From the NCBI GenBank assembly GCA_037577475.1, contig CM075183.1, positions 14,342,971 to 14,406,970 of the forward strand: 64,000 nucleotides of DNA. Direction: 5' to 3'. The stretch comes from Chaunax sp. Z400. Taxonomy: Eukaryota > Chordata > Actinopteri > Lophiiformes > Chaunacidae. The translations under genes and the position numbers were made by a program. Shown in pieces: positions 25,925 through 37,900 of the stretch. The notes below the pieces were generated by a model that was not told the DNA's origin, did no database searches, and saw only the letters and a program-made list of their open reading frames with translations. Positions within the stretch are counted from its first letter, which is position 1, and every line of letters starts with the position of its first letter.

Positions 25925-28900
25925 TTGTCTGTCTCCAACATTCAGGTGATGTTTCATTTTGCTTGCTGCCACAAGTAGGCATTAGCTAATGGAAGTCGAG
26001 CCTCATTTTCCCACCCACTCTCACGTCTCTGAAAGATGGCAAAGGGTGTTTCTATTGCAGCCCTGCTACTCAAAATCCATTTCCACCACTGGGGGACAAT
26101 GAAAGTACCATTTCCAACACGATGTTGCTCAAACATCAAGCATCCTTAAGATGGGAATGCCCTTTGGGGGTAAAGAGGTGATGGAAAGGGTAGTGAGAGT
26201 AGCGGAGAGAGGTGGTCTAATGTGGAAGTGCCCTGGGACTTGAGAGAAAGTGGTCACATGGCAAGAGAAAAGGTTTGGTCCTTTTTGTGCAAGAGAGCCA
26301 AGATGGCAGCTCTCAGAAAGGCTGTTTTGGGGTTGGGGGGTTGGTGGTGGTGGGGGTGGAAATGATGGCTTAAGAGGCGAGTGAAAGAGTGGGAGGATGG
26401 ATGAGATCAGCCTGAAAGCCAAAAGGAAAAATACCCCTCTGCCAGGATGAAACAGCTGGTAATAGTCCTAACACCATTGAAGAGCTTTCATAAATATGCA
26501 TAATCTTTTTCAGAAATGAGCCTGGAGGGATAATTCATTTTTCTTTCATACTGGCTGACCTGAAAAATATGGCTTGGTATTACAACATCATTGTCAGTTT
26601 CTGAACACCTGTCTCAAAGCCATCCTTGTCAGAGGAACTCAAATGACTGTTAAGTGTGTCTCTCTCGGTCAGGATGGGGGGCAAAGATGCATATCTCCTT
26701 TCCATGTGATAAATGGACTGTGACGCCCACCGTATCCCCCGGGGCAAGAAATGGCCACATGAACTTAGCCAAGGAATGCCTGCTGACCGAGACTCACCTA
26801 AAGCACCAAAGGTAGAGTCTACGGCTTCTCGCTAGTTTTTCATCACCCTCTGTAGGTTTGCATAAAAAATGGAATCCTGAGCAAGGACATCATTTGTATT
26901 TTCTCTCACCTTCCACAATGACGCATTCTGCAACTTCCTATAGCAGCAGGCTACAATTCAACAGGACTCTACTATTCAGAATAAGCATGACACGTCTTGA
27001 TGACCTGGAGAGCACAGTCGCAGGAGAAGACAGCTGCCAAGAAACTGTCAAGCTTGCATTTCCGCCTCTTCATTTTCCACTGAGAAGTGGCTCCAGGGAG
27101 GAAGCTGTCAGTTTTGACCCTCTGTGCCTTACTTTAGCACCTGTGCACTGTCTCCCTGCAAACTGCTCACTTGTTTGACACCAATCTCACTATAAGGATG
27201 ATTGACTTTTTAGGACTTTAGGATGTGGTCGCAAATGAGCAAACAACAGAAGATATGAGGCTATTTGTGAATATAAATGACTCATTTACGCATCCCTTTT
27301 CAGAATGTGTATTCAGTTGCAAATTCACTGTGAAGGAGATCACAGGCTTCGTTTGGAATACCTACCAGGCGTTTGGAAGTTGAGACGGCGAAGCTCAACG
27401 GGGTCAGTGGGATGATGCAGCGGCATTTCCTTATTGTTGGGGAGACTGCCTTTTCTTGCTTCGGATTCTGCTCTTTTTCTGCAGAACAAACAGCAAATTG
27501 TGATCATTTTTGCACTCAAATCTCTGACTGTATAACCTCAAAGCTCGCCTTGTCGTCTTATAAATACTGCAGGCAAATATGTAATTATAGCGGTAGCAGG
27601 ATAACATCCTTGCGCTACATGAGGCTACAGGGGGTGGACTAAATAACATCAAGCCTTCACAGTATAATGCGATCCAATACAATAGCGCTTCAAATACTAC
27701 CTTTGGTGAAGACGTTTTCAATGACAGTGCCAGTTACAACACGATCGTCATGTTGAAGCCATACTTAAGGGTGGCGTTAATGCATTATAATTTAAGAAGG
27801 GGGTGTTTCTGCTTTTAAAAAAAGAAAACATGAACACAAAGGCATCATTTACTACTACATCGCATTGATTGCATTATGTTGAAGAGTTTCTTGTTCTGCT
27901 CCCTTTTATTGTAGACTCATTATTGTGCTTTTTGAATGCAGGGTTAAAGCATTTGTCGAGCAGCACTGATGTTTTCCTCTTGTTCACATATTGTTAGAGC
28001 ACAAAGTGTCACCTCTGATGAAGCAGGTTGTTCATCTATAAAAAATACAACACTGGTTCATGTTCCTTTTGATTAAGCGCATAGCATAGTTCACAAATAA
28101 TATCATGTTCAGTCGGGGCAAACAATTTCTATGTCTTTAGATATAATATGTACAACGTATGGGAGAAAGGGGGTTTAAAGGGAATTGGTTTTCTCTTCTT
28201 CTTTCTCACTCTTACCTGTCTGGTTTGCTGCTCCATTGGTCAGCAAGAAAAGAAATATCGACACAACATTAGGCGATAAGAACTTTGGCTTTATATAATG
28301 AAGAATTCCAGAAACTGCAGCAGAATAAGTGCATGACTCACTGCATAAGAGTCAAATGATACCATCTCAATTTGGCATTATGTGCAGGATTAGTGATGCG
28401 TCACTTCAGTGATTATGCTCAATTATGCTCAAACTGTACAGTTTCCCAGGTGCATCCAAGATTTGTACATTGTATCTCTGGTATTTTGAGCTGTTTCGGC
28501 TGATTGCTTCTTGTTCGAGCATAAAAGTCATCTCTTGACTCCTAATTGCTATGTCGCTCATATCCTGAAAATAAAGACTGCCATTGTTGCATTTATTAAA
28601 ATGGGAGAATCATCCACATTCTAGACTGATTTATGTGGGATTATAAATGTGAAAAAAACCCCACATAAGGCATATACAACATTACGATGTGCCAAACCTT
28701 TTTGTTTTTAAACATTTTCTTTGAAAAATGACTGAACTATTTTAGTCGGGTAGCAGACATGACTTGACTTTAATTATTCTACATGTAGTTGTGAAATTTA
28801 CTCTGGTTTATGTTTCTCTCTGATGAGGCTGCACTTTGTTATCCCCATGTCCTTTCCCAGAGCTGAACACAACATTGTTGTTGCCCTTTGTTTTGCACAA

Positions 28901-31900
28901 GAGGTGCTTCTCTGTCACATAAAAATTGATCCAGACAAGAGAAATATCTCCTGCTTATGCACCGAACGTTCCCTAACATTGACACCGGCTCGGTAATTGA
29001 TGTGTAAAACTGCCTGCAACAAATGGGAAGTGAAATGCCCCACACGTGAAGGAATTGTTCACTTTCAATTCACCTTTGCATTAACGAAACCAAAACATGA
29101 TATGAATGGAATCCAAGGACAATAAGGTGTAAGGGAGAGACATAATAAAGCAGGATACATAAACCTCTTACATGACATTGCTATGGATGTATTTTTTTGT
29201 GTTCAGTATTGGTACTGCTCCTGATTAGAGCCTGTGCTGACTCTTCACTTACTAATCTTACCTACCCAAAATTACTTCTTGATGACTGCTGTGGAATCTG
29301 CTTAGGACTGGACGTTTGACTGAATGAACTCCAGAAAATTATGTAAAAGGTGAAAAGAGACAAGATAGTGAAGGACAGAAGTCTGCGGATGCATGTTTGA
29401 TGTGCATATCTGTGACATAGCTAAGCAGCGGGGCAGCATAAGGTCACAGTCAAGAGCTAGAGCTACTCTCTCTTGTGGAATGCGTAGTAGTAAATGGGGA
29501 GGGGTTGGGTGATTGGGATGCTTGCCCAGGCCCCAAGGTCTCTCTAAAGCTGCACACACATAGTGACATGAAGCACACAGTCTAAGCTCTGCTTTGCTAC
29601 ACTTGAATGATGAGCAGTGACAAGGTCTTGCTACCACTAGGGATTTCAGACAAAAAGGTTGTTTTCGGTGTGAAAGTACCTGACCCCAAGTGTTTTCTAC
29701 ATACTGTGTATTTGCAAGGATTCGTGTTTGTGTGCACATGGGGTATATGGATCTGTCCGATTTACTTTAAGGGGGTGGATTAGATGACATTGTTTTTTTT
29801 TTGCATATAATGGTAACCTTTTGTTACATTTTGGTCTTTCGTTCACACGACAACGACATTTTAGGGGTCTGAAACTTTTGGAACCGGGTTCCAGAGAGTA
29901 ATCTTTAGAAAACACCACCGTTACTGTCACCATGTAAACTGGCAAAGCGCAATTCTTAGCCCCATTCAGGAGTGGAATTCAACGTGGAACTTTTGTAGAA
30001 CGCAAAGATTTTTAGCAAACCTGATGTCACGTAAATGGGGAGTCAATGCACGTGTCTGTGTGAAGGACTGTGGGCGTAGGTATTTTATGGCAGCTTTGAT
30101 AGCAGTATGCCTGAGGACTAGAGTATGTGTGTGTGTGTGTGTGTGTGTGTTCTGAGAGTGAGGGTCATGAATAGTCTGAGGATCACTACGCCTCAGGCTT
30201 TAAGTTTAAATGTTACATTTATTGTCTGCATTCAAATGTGCTAATTGAGGAATTGTGCAAGATGGTGTCGTGAATGTGGTTTAATGAATGGTTGTGCATA
30301 AACTTTGAGTGGCTCTACATGAATTTTAAATGCACTTATATAGAAAGCAATAATGTTTATATAGTGGGAAGTTTTGCACCGTTCACAATTTCTATTTTAG
30401 CTCTTAATTTTATATGCAAAGTACCATTTAATATCCTCACCTCTTGTAGAGGAGGATGGCAATGACGATGCATATGATGAAGACAACAGCTAGCACAGGT
30501 CCCACCACCCAGATAAGACCTTCCTCTTCATCGATGATCGGCTGGGGGTCGATGTCAGCTGACACAACCGAGTCGGAGTAAGGGCTGGTGGCATACATGA
30601 TCTGAAGCAGGGAAAAGCAAATCACTGATCAATAGTCTATAGCAGAATCTGTTTTATTCTTGCCAGTGTGTCAAACCAAAACTGATCTACACCTTAAGTT
30701 TCTTAAAGACCCAGAACAAAATGTTGAGCAGCATAAAATAGATCCAGAATTATATGAGGAGCTCACAATATTCAAAGCACTACTGCGAGACTTCATTTAA
30801 TTTACCCATCTGGCAAGACTTTGACAAAGACAGCATGACCAACAATACAAATTAAGCCAATTCAAAGTTTTGCTGTGTAATTTCTGCTAAGCTGCAGTTT
30901 GGCCAATCAAAATGATCTTCAATATCTCTCCTATAGAGGAGCCTTGATTGAACTATTTCACATTCTAAGAAGAGATAAAAAAAAAAGGTCTTGTGGGAAG
31001 AGAATATATGCTTCAGTGGGCAAATTAGAGATTTCCCTTCGTCCGTCATTATCGTTTTTACTCTACCTGAACTCGGGGTTAGCAGAGAGAGTGTGAGGCA
31101 GGACTATAGACCCTGCAGCTCATCAAATCCATCATCACGCCTGCCCCTGCCTAATCATGCGGCTTTCTGGACTTCCATTCCAGACAGACACATGCACACA
31201 TACACACTGGCTGCAGCAGCGGAGATAAGGAGGACTGCAAGTAGGACGCAATTAAAGAGGAGCCCTGTTATCAAGGTATTCTCGCGATCAGCTAAGTTCT
31301 TAAGGGGTTTCTCTCCCTAAAGCAGCAAGGGTCAACTTCTTGGGCCAGCTGCAGCTTTAAGGTTTTTTTTGTTTTTTTTAAAGTCAAAGCCTCTCAAGGG
31401 CCCAGAGTAACTAACATCTAACCGGAGACAAACTCTGACCCTCCACCAGGATGCAGTGCGTTTAACCCTCTGTGTCTATTAACATGTACAGCTTTGAGCA
31501 CAAAGACCCTGAGGTCGCTAGCATGGGATAACACAGACGAGAGCAAACTCATGGCTGAACTGGTTTATAATATGAGAAACACGTGGATAAAACTGTACTA
31601 ATACATGTGGAAAAGCAACCTTACGTTTTCAGATATATCCAGAACAGCAAGCACAAACAGGATGTACTCCTGGCCATTCTGGAGTTGCCTATTTTCAAAG
31701 TCCCCATAGATCTTGCCATCTCCCAGGGTGAAATCCTTGGGCAGGTATTTGAAGTAGGCGGCGATATAGTTTTTGGGTTCTGCCTGCCTCTGGAACCGAA
31801 GGCCTCTGCTGGTTCGGTTTATCTCTTTCAGCAGCTACAGAGAGGAGCAAGAACAGACAGTTGATTAGACACAGGGATGCGTTCCAGCTCATGAAAACAC

Positions 31901-34900
31901 ATCTGCACCAACCAAATCAGTCTATCTTGATTCTTTTTTTTCTTCTCTTTTTTTTTTGATTGCTGAGCTGAAAATGCTGATTGCAGGAGGGGGGGGGGGG
32001 GACATGACAGAACACATCAATGACTTATTTAATCAGTTTTTTTCTTAACTACAAAAGACTGAAATTAAAAGACTGTGTAGACCGCCAGCATATAAAACAG
32101 TTGAGGATTATCCAACAGTGTCAAACAGTACAAAAAAATCAATTTACTGAATCAATTTACACTTACAGAGCTCAATTCCTTTGTAGTTGATAATCTCATA
32201 GCATTTTTTGCTTGAGATGGACAGATGTAGACCAATAGCCTGGGGAGATGTTTCGCTGGATTTGATGAACAGTTTGCATGATAATGTCTTTTGCAATCAT
32301 TTTTTATATGAATGAAATGTATTCAGTTTATTAGTAATAAATGGCTTTAAATTATGTTTTTCCAAGTCTAACAAAATTATGTATGGAGTGCATTAATATT
32401 AAAAAGTAGCACCTTTATTCCTGCAACAAACAATAACAATGTTTATAGGCTGAAAGAAATGTGCCCTTCATACAAGTCTGTACATCTGACCTGCACAAAG
32501 TGATGATCACAATTATGCTAATCAGCCTCGGCTTGTTTTTGGTGCATCCCATTTCATATCTCCGACTTGTGTGTATGAACGGCTGTGTGTGCATGCTGCG
32601 TGTGTCTGTCATTCACGTCGGAGTGTGTGCGTTCTCGTGTGTGTTCTGTTTTGGCTGCGGGGCTGTTGGTGCTGACCGATAATGTCTTCAATCATCTCTG
32701 CTGTCAACACGGCTAAATCTAGCTCCCCTTGGGAAAACTTGTGAAAAGGTGAGTGCCAATATTGACAAACAAATAAATTCTGACAGAGAAAGGCGACTTT
32801 TGGGCAATTGGTCAAGGCCACAGATATGGGCCCGTAGGCACGATCTGAAAAGCCGATGCCAGATGAGAAATGGCGTGTTTTCTTTCAGACTCCTTGACAT
32901 GTTATTGTGATGTTTCTACAAGAGAAATGAATGTTTTAAATTTCTCATCTTCAAAAATCAGCTCACAAATAAAAATCATCAAACTGTTGTGCAATAAAGT
33001 TTTCTAAGCTTCCACTTCCACACATTTCTAGGACAGAGATAACAATATATGTGGCACTGAAGATTCATTAGCTTTCAGCGTTTGACCTTGCCTCTAAAGG
33101 AACTTCCGAACTGAAGCTCAAAGTTAACAATATATAGCAATAAAACTTTTGCTTGCTCGCATGCTCAATCATTCCTGCGATGCTCTGAAGCTCCAGAATC
33201 TCAACTGGCTAAATATAAAAGTTGTCAAGTGTTTTCTGCATATGCAGTAGTCTGGCTTTTCCTGAAATGAGAAGCAACATGCAGGCCTGATGCAGCTCTT
33301 CAGGTAATTACCACAGACACAAAGAGGAGGAGAGTATGGTGGTTGAGTTTGCAGTGCTCTTCGTGGCCACTTCATGTTCTCATTTCCATACGAGCAGTGC
33401 TCTTTGCAGCTATTGGCGTCAAGCAGCAAGACTCATCTCCTGTTTCGCCTGCCCTCTTAACTACCTCAACTTATTTCTTTTTCCCAGTTTTCAGAAAAGA
33501 AATGTGTGGTAAACGAACACAGTTCCGTAGACTTTGTTAAGAAGATTACAATAACAGTATAATAGAAAAATAACTGAAATTGAACAAGTATTTACTAATC
33601 TTTTTTTGCACATTCTTTACACCTACCTCCTCCAAATTCATCTCATCAGGATTGTCCCAGGGTTTGAAAAACTTGCCAGTGCGCTGCTTCTTCAGAGGGA
33701 CCACCACAATGTAATATCCCCTGGAAACGAACATGTATAGTAGAGTACAATTATTTTCCAGACTATAGGTCAAAGGTCACGGCCGCTTTTTCAAAAATGA
33801 CAGATTCGCCAGTTTTATTGCAAGACAATGGTTTCCTGGACCAACAACACCCTGTCATCAGCAAAAACAAACACCGCATTGCCCAGTGATGAAAAAAGAT
33901 GTACGATTATGCTATTCTTTATCACTTGATTAGGATCATGTCCCTCTATGCTCTCTATTTAATTCAAGCATGCTCAGTGAAGTTGGGAAATATGGTTACA
34001 CCTCAATGAGGCCCCCTGAGGGCTCATTAGGAAACCTCTGTGGACGCAAAATGATACAGCCCTTCATACGGCTGGCAAGAGAGATAATGGCCTCAGTCAG
34101 AGTTTTCTGTGCTTCCTGGTTGAGTTCTGCACTAGCTAGTGTTAGACAGTGAGACAATGTTGCAGGCTAATAGGAATGTAATTAGCTTAAGCTCTGGCAA
34201 AGGAGACAGTGGGCCAAGTACATCCAACAAGATAAAAAAAAAAACTAAACAAAGATGGATTTGTAGCATCAGTCTGTAATCAGATGTGCTCCTTGGCGTT
34301 CTGACAAGCCTGGGCTTTGTTGAGAGGCTATAAGAAATTTTACTGGGCTTAAAAGGAGTGTGCTTAAATGAGCTAGGCTGCTTCAGTAATGACTAAGCTG
34401 AGAGGATATTATACTGAATTGTAGGGATAAATATAAATGACTGAATTAATTCATTTTTTTTCTATCGTAATACACTTGATGCAAGTTGGCAATTACAAGT
34501 AGGGCCATACTCGAGTCTGGATTCGGATAATTAAGAGTTGACTCCGAGGCAACACCTCAGGCTGATGCATCGACTCGGGGGTAATTTTCACCCAAGATGT
34601 TCCTACATTATTCTGCGTACAATGAAACCACAAACTTGGCAATTCTTGCCTGGTGATTTGAATCAACGTTTTGGGGGCAGGTCTAATTAAAATTGAAAGT
34701 GACTTTAAGTTTGATCATTTAGACTCACCTTACTCTCTCAGATGTCTGCACTGATGGTAGCTCCACAGTCACCATACCGTCTGAGTTGGTCTTGCCAATC
34801 AGGTAGGGTTTGGTGCGAAGTATATCTGGGGCCGTCATCGTGGAGACGCGATGCTGCAGACCTCCTGCACTGTTGCCACGATTTGTCAGGAGGAAGGAGT

Positions 34901-37900
34901 ACTGCGTCTCGGGTTGAAGGCCTGTGATTAGCTTCTGTGTTAGCTTCCCATCCACCTCCACACTCTGCCCATTATCGTAGAGGATCTGTGTGCGAACGAA
35001 TTAATGTTTCATGTAGACATCGAGACACTGAAGTCTTGGTTGTGCATGTTAACTGAGCTGTTTGTTTATCTGGGCAGTGCTCACAGTGAAAGGTTGAGCT
35101 GGATTGTAGGTGTCTGGGATTTCCCAGGTCAGCAGCACTGAAGTCTTCATGGCAGCGTTCACATGGAAATTTTTTGCAAACACTGCTAAAAGAAAGGGGG
35201 AGCAGGTGATTTAGACACAAAACAGATATCTTTCTTTTTATCTCTCTACACCAGTGGTCGCACACCAGTCCTTACCTGGGAATCTCTCCTTCACAACCAG
35301 GCTGGAACCAGTACTACACTGAACTTTACACTGGCATCTTACCTTTACCAACACCAACTCTTAAATTAATGACTGGCCTTTGCTTGATTGACAAGACACA
35401 AAAAGACATACATACTTACTCCATTGGCATTTCTTAAATCATTTTTAGATCAGGGAGACTAAAGGTGGGACAATGCGAATAACAAAGTCCTCTGGTTGAT
35501 TTCATGCTTTGCCAACTTCTTGCTGTATGAGACTTACAGAGTAAGCTGTTGTGGTTGGAAAGGGCTGCACAGGGAATGCTTGATTTTAAAAGGGAAAAGG
35601 CTTAAACAGTTCAGGGACTGGTCCTACCTTGATCCAAAGGCTGTGTCCTGAATTGGACACTTGGGCTATAGGGACCAGAGCCTTTGCTGGTGAAGGCACA
35701 CATTTTAATATCATAAGTGGTATCAGCCTTAAGGCCATCCAGGGTGACTGTTGATTCCGGAGCCGTGATGAAGAGTTCCGACGGGCTGCGTGGACTGTTG
35801 ATGTCCTTGTACTGCAGAGCATATTTCACGATTTGGCCATTTCGCTCTGCCAGCAGAACAGGTTGCCAGCTGACCTGAATGGTAGAGGTGGTGGCACCCT
35901 CTGCTGTAATGCTCTGAGGGTAGCCGCTAGGGACATCCTCATTCGTGGTGACTTCTTTCACGGTCTCTTCACCAAAGCCCACCTTGTTACGCGCTGAAAG
36001 GCGAAACGTGTACGAGGCTCCCTTATGGATCTCTTTGGTAGTGTAATGGTTCTCTCGCTCAGGGAATTCAATGACGGTTAGTGGATCCACGTCTTTGCGG
36101 CCAAAACGGAGGCGATAGCCTTGCAGAGGACCATGGGTTGATGCTGGGGGATGCCACTGGAGTAGAGCTGTGCCCATGTTGGTTGTACTGACCATTAGCC
36201 GAGGTTTATCAGGAACTAAGACAGTACCAAAGGAGAAAGGAACAATTGTTATAAATTTGCTTCCATTTTAATCATATTTTTAGTAGACAGGATTAACCCT
36301 TCTGTTATGTTCCAGTCAAATCTGACCGATTTAAAGGTTTTCTGTCTACAAAATGTAGTTATTTTCCTGTTTTTCATAAGGTTCCATGACTTTGTTCACA
36401 CATCACTGTCAACAATGACTGGTCATTACAAACTCCCCTTGTTGGCTTCCATGGCAACTCTCGCAGGAACCTATCCCCAATAGAATTTTTACCCCATGGG
36501 AACCACACCTGTTAGCAATTGTCAAAAACAACCGCAAACTAGTTAACAGGAAACAGACACAACAGGAGGGTTAAGTATCAGTCCTTTTATTGTGTATCTG
36601 TCTGTCTGTGTTTAACTAAGTACCTATACTGTGGCATAGCTGTGAACAGAGGTGACTGAAGGAGCTGAACGTGTGTGTCCTTTTTGCATGTCTTTCTTTC
36701 ACTATCGCTACATTTTCCATGATTATGAAAGTGCCTTAAGCATTGCCGTGCCACACCACCGGAGTTATTGCACTAAATGAGACAGCAATTAGCTGCATTT
36801 ACACTTTACATGCTTGATGAAACATTATTCGCCTGGTGTTTTTCCTTTTTTACCTTATTGGCTGCAGTTTCACAGCTTTCCAGAGCAGAAATGCAGTTTT
36901 GTATGAAATCAAGTACATTAGCAGACATCCACAGGAGATGTGTTAGCAGTGATGATTGTTACCTGCGCCAGTGGTGGTGATCATTTTGGGCTTGCTGCGT
37001 GCACCATCGCCCTTAGTTGTATAGGCTGCAACAGTGACTGAATATGTGGTCTCAGCCTGCAGCTCTGTGATGATCATTTCCTGGAAAGATGCAGGACTTC
37101 AGTTGCAAGACACTCACTGACTGAATTGCAGATACATGCAAATTGATTGTCAGCATAATGATCACAAAGGGCACAACAGACACATTCTCTCAGCATATAC
37201 TTAAAACCGAGCCATGCTTTAGAGGAAATGGACAATGAAGAAATCAATAACTTTATTTCTTTAGTGGCACCAAAATACTTTCCTCAGTAAACACTGATAT
37301 AATTCAAATGTTTAAGGTATACAGGTAACATGTTTGGTCTGTTTAATTTGAACTCTGAACCAAGTGTTAGTTGAGAATTCCACCTGCAATTTTAAGGTGA
37401 ATATCTTAAGGAGTTAAAATTGCATTCAAGGTCATGTTTAAAACCAGGTCTTGAACTCCTGATGCACAAAAGCCACATGCCATTCATGCAGAGGATGACA
37501 GCAGGGGACAACAAGGTCAGATTGTAAGTTCAACTACTCACATGTTCAGTTGAATCATCATATTCCCACTGATTATGATTTAAGAGTATGGAGAGAAAAG
37601 AGACAACAAATAAGGCCCAGGGACAAACGCATTCAGTGCTTATGTGTGCAAACACAAATTAAATTTGTTTCCTGATTTAAAATAATTGAAATTAAAAGTA
37701 GCAATAATTCCAACTTCGGCATCCAGTAGAATTGCATTGCCTGAATTACACTGTTGATACGAAATGGTGATAGCTTTTTAAACTCGAAATAGAAGACTTT
37801 GCTCTAGTGCATGTAAAGGTGAGAGAGAGACAGCGATATTATGTGTCTGAGAGATGAGGTGGCTGGCTGAGGAGGGTGTTGTACCTGGGCATCATCAATC

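Larger units (their letters stand above)
27479..30440 (-). other. 3.0-kb intronic interval between TM and juxtamembrane exons
   Basis: Interrupted by the 12-nt microexon (28216-28227). It also holds a MITE-like stretch (29832-29955) and a TG microsatellite (30126-30150). The 145-codon minus-strand ORF at 29302-29739 has no recognisable domain. Confidence 0.6.

Noticed and set aside
29302..29739. 145-codon minus-strand ORF in the intron after the transmembrane exon.
   Set aside because: No recognisable domain, no sign of codon bias or splice context. Random open frames of this size are expected in 64 kb.
30860..31320. Plus-strand frames between the transmembrane and stalk exons considered as a nested gene.
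   Set aside because: No start context, domain or splice pattern; the frames are short and overlapping.
34742..34927. Plus-strand open frames overlapping the FN8 exon, and others over the D1, D2 and FN exons.
   Set aside because: They are antisense shadows of well-supported minus-strand exons.
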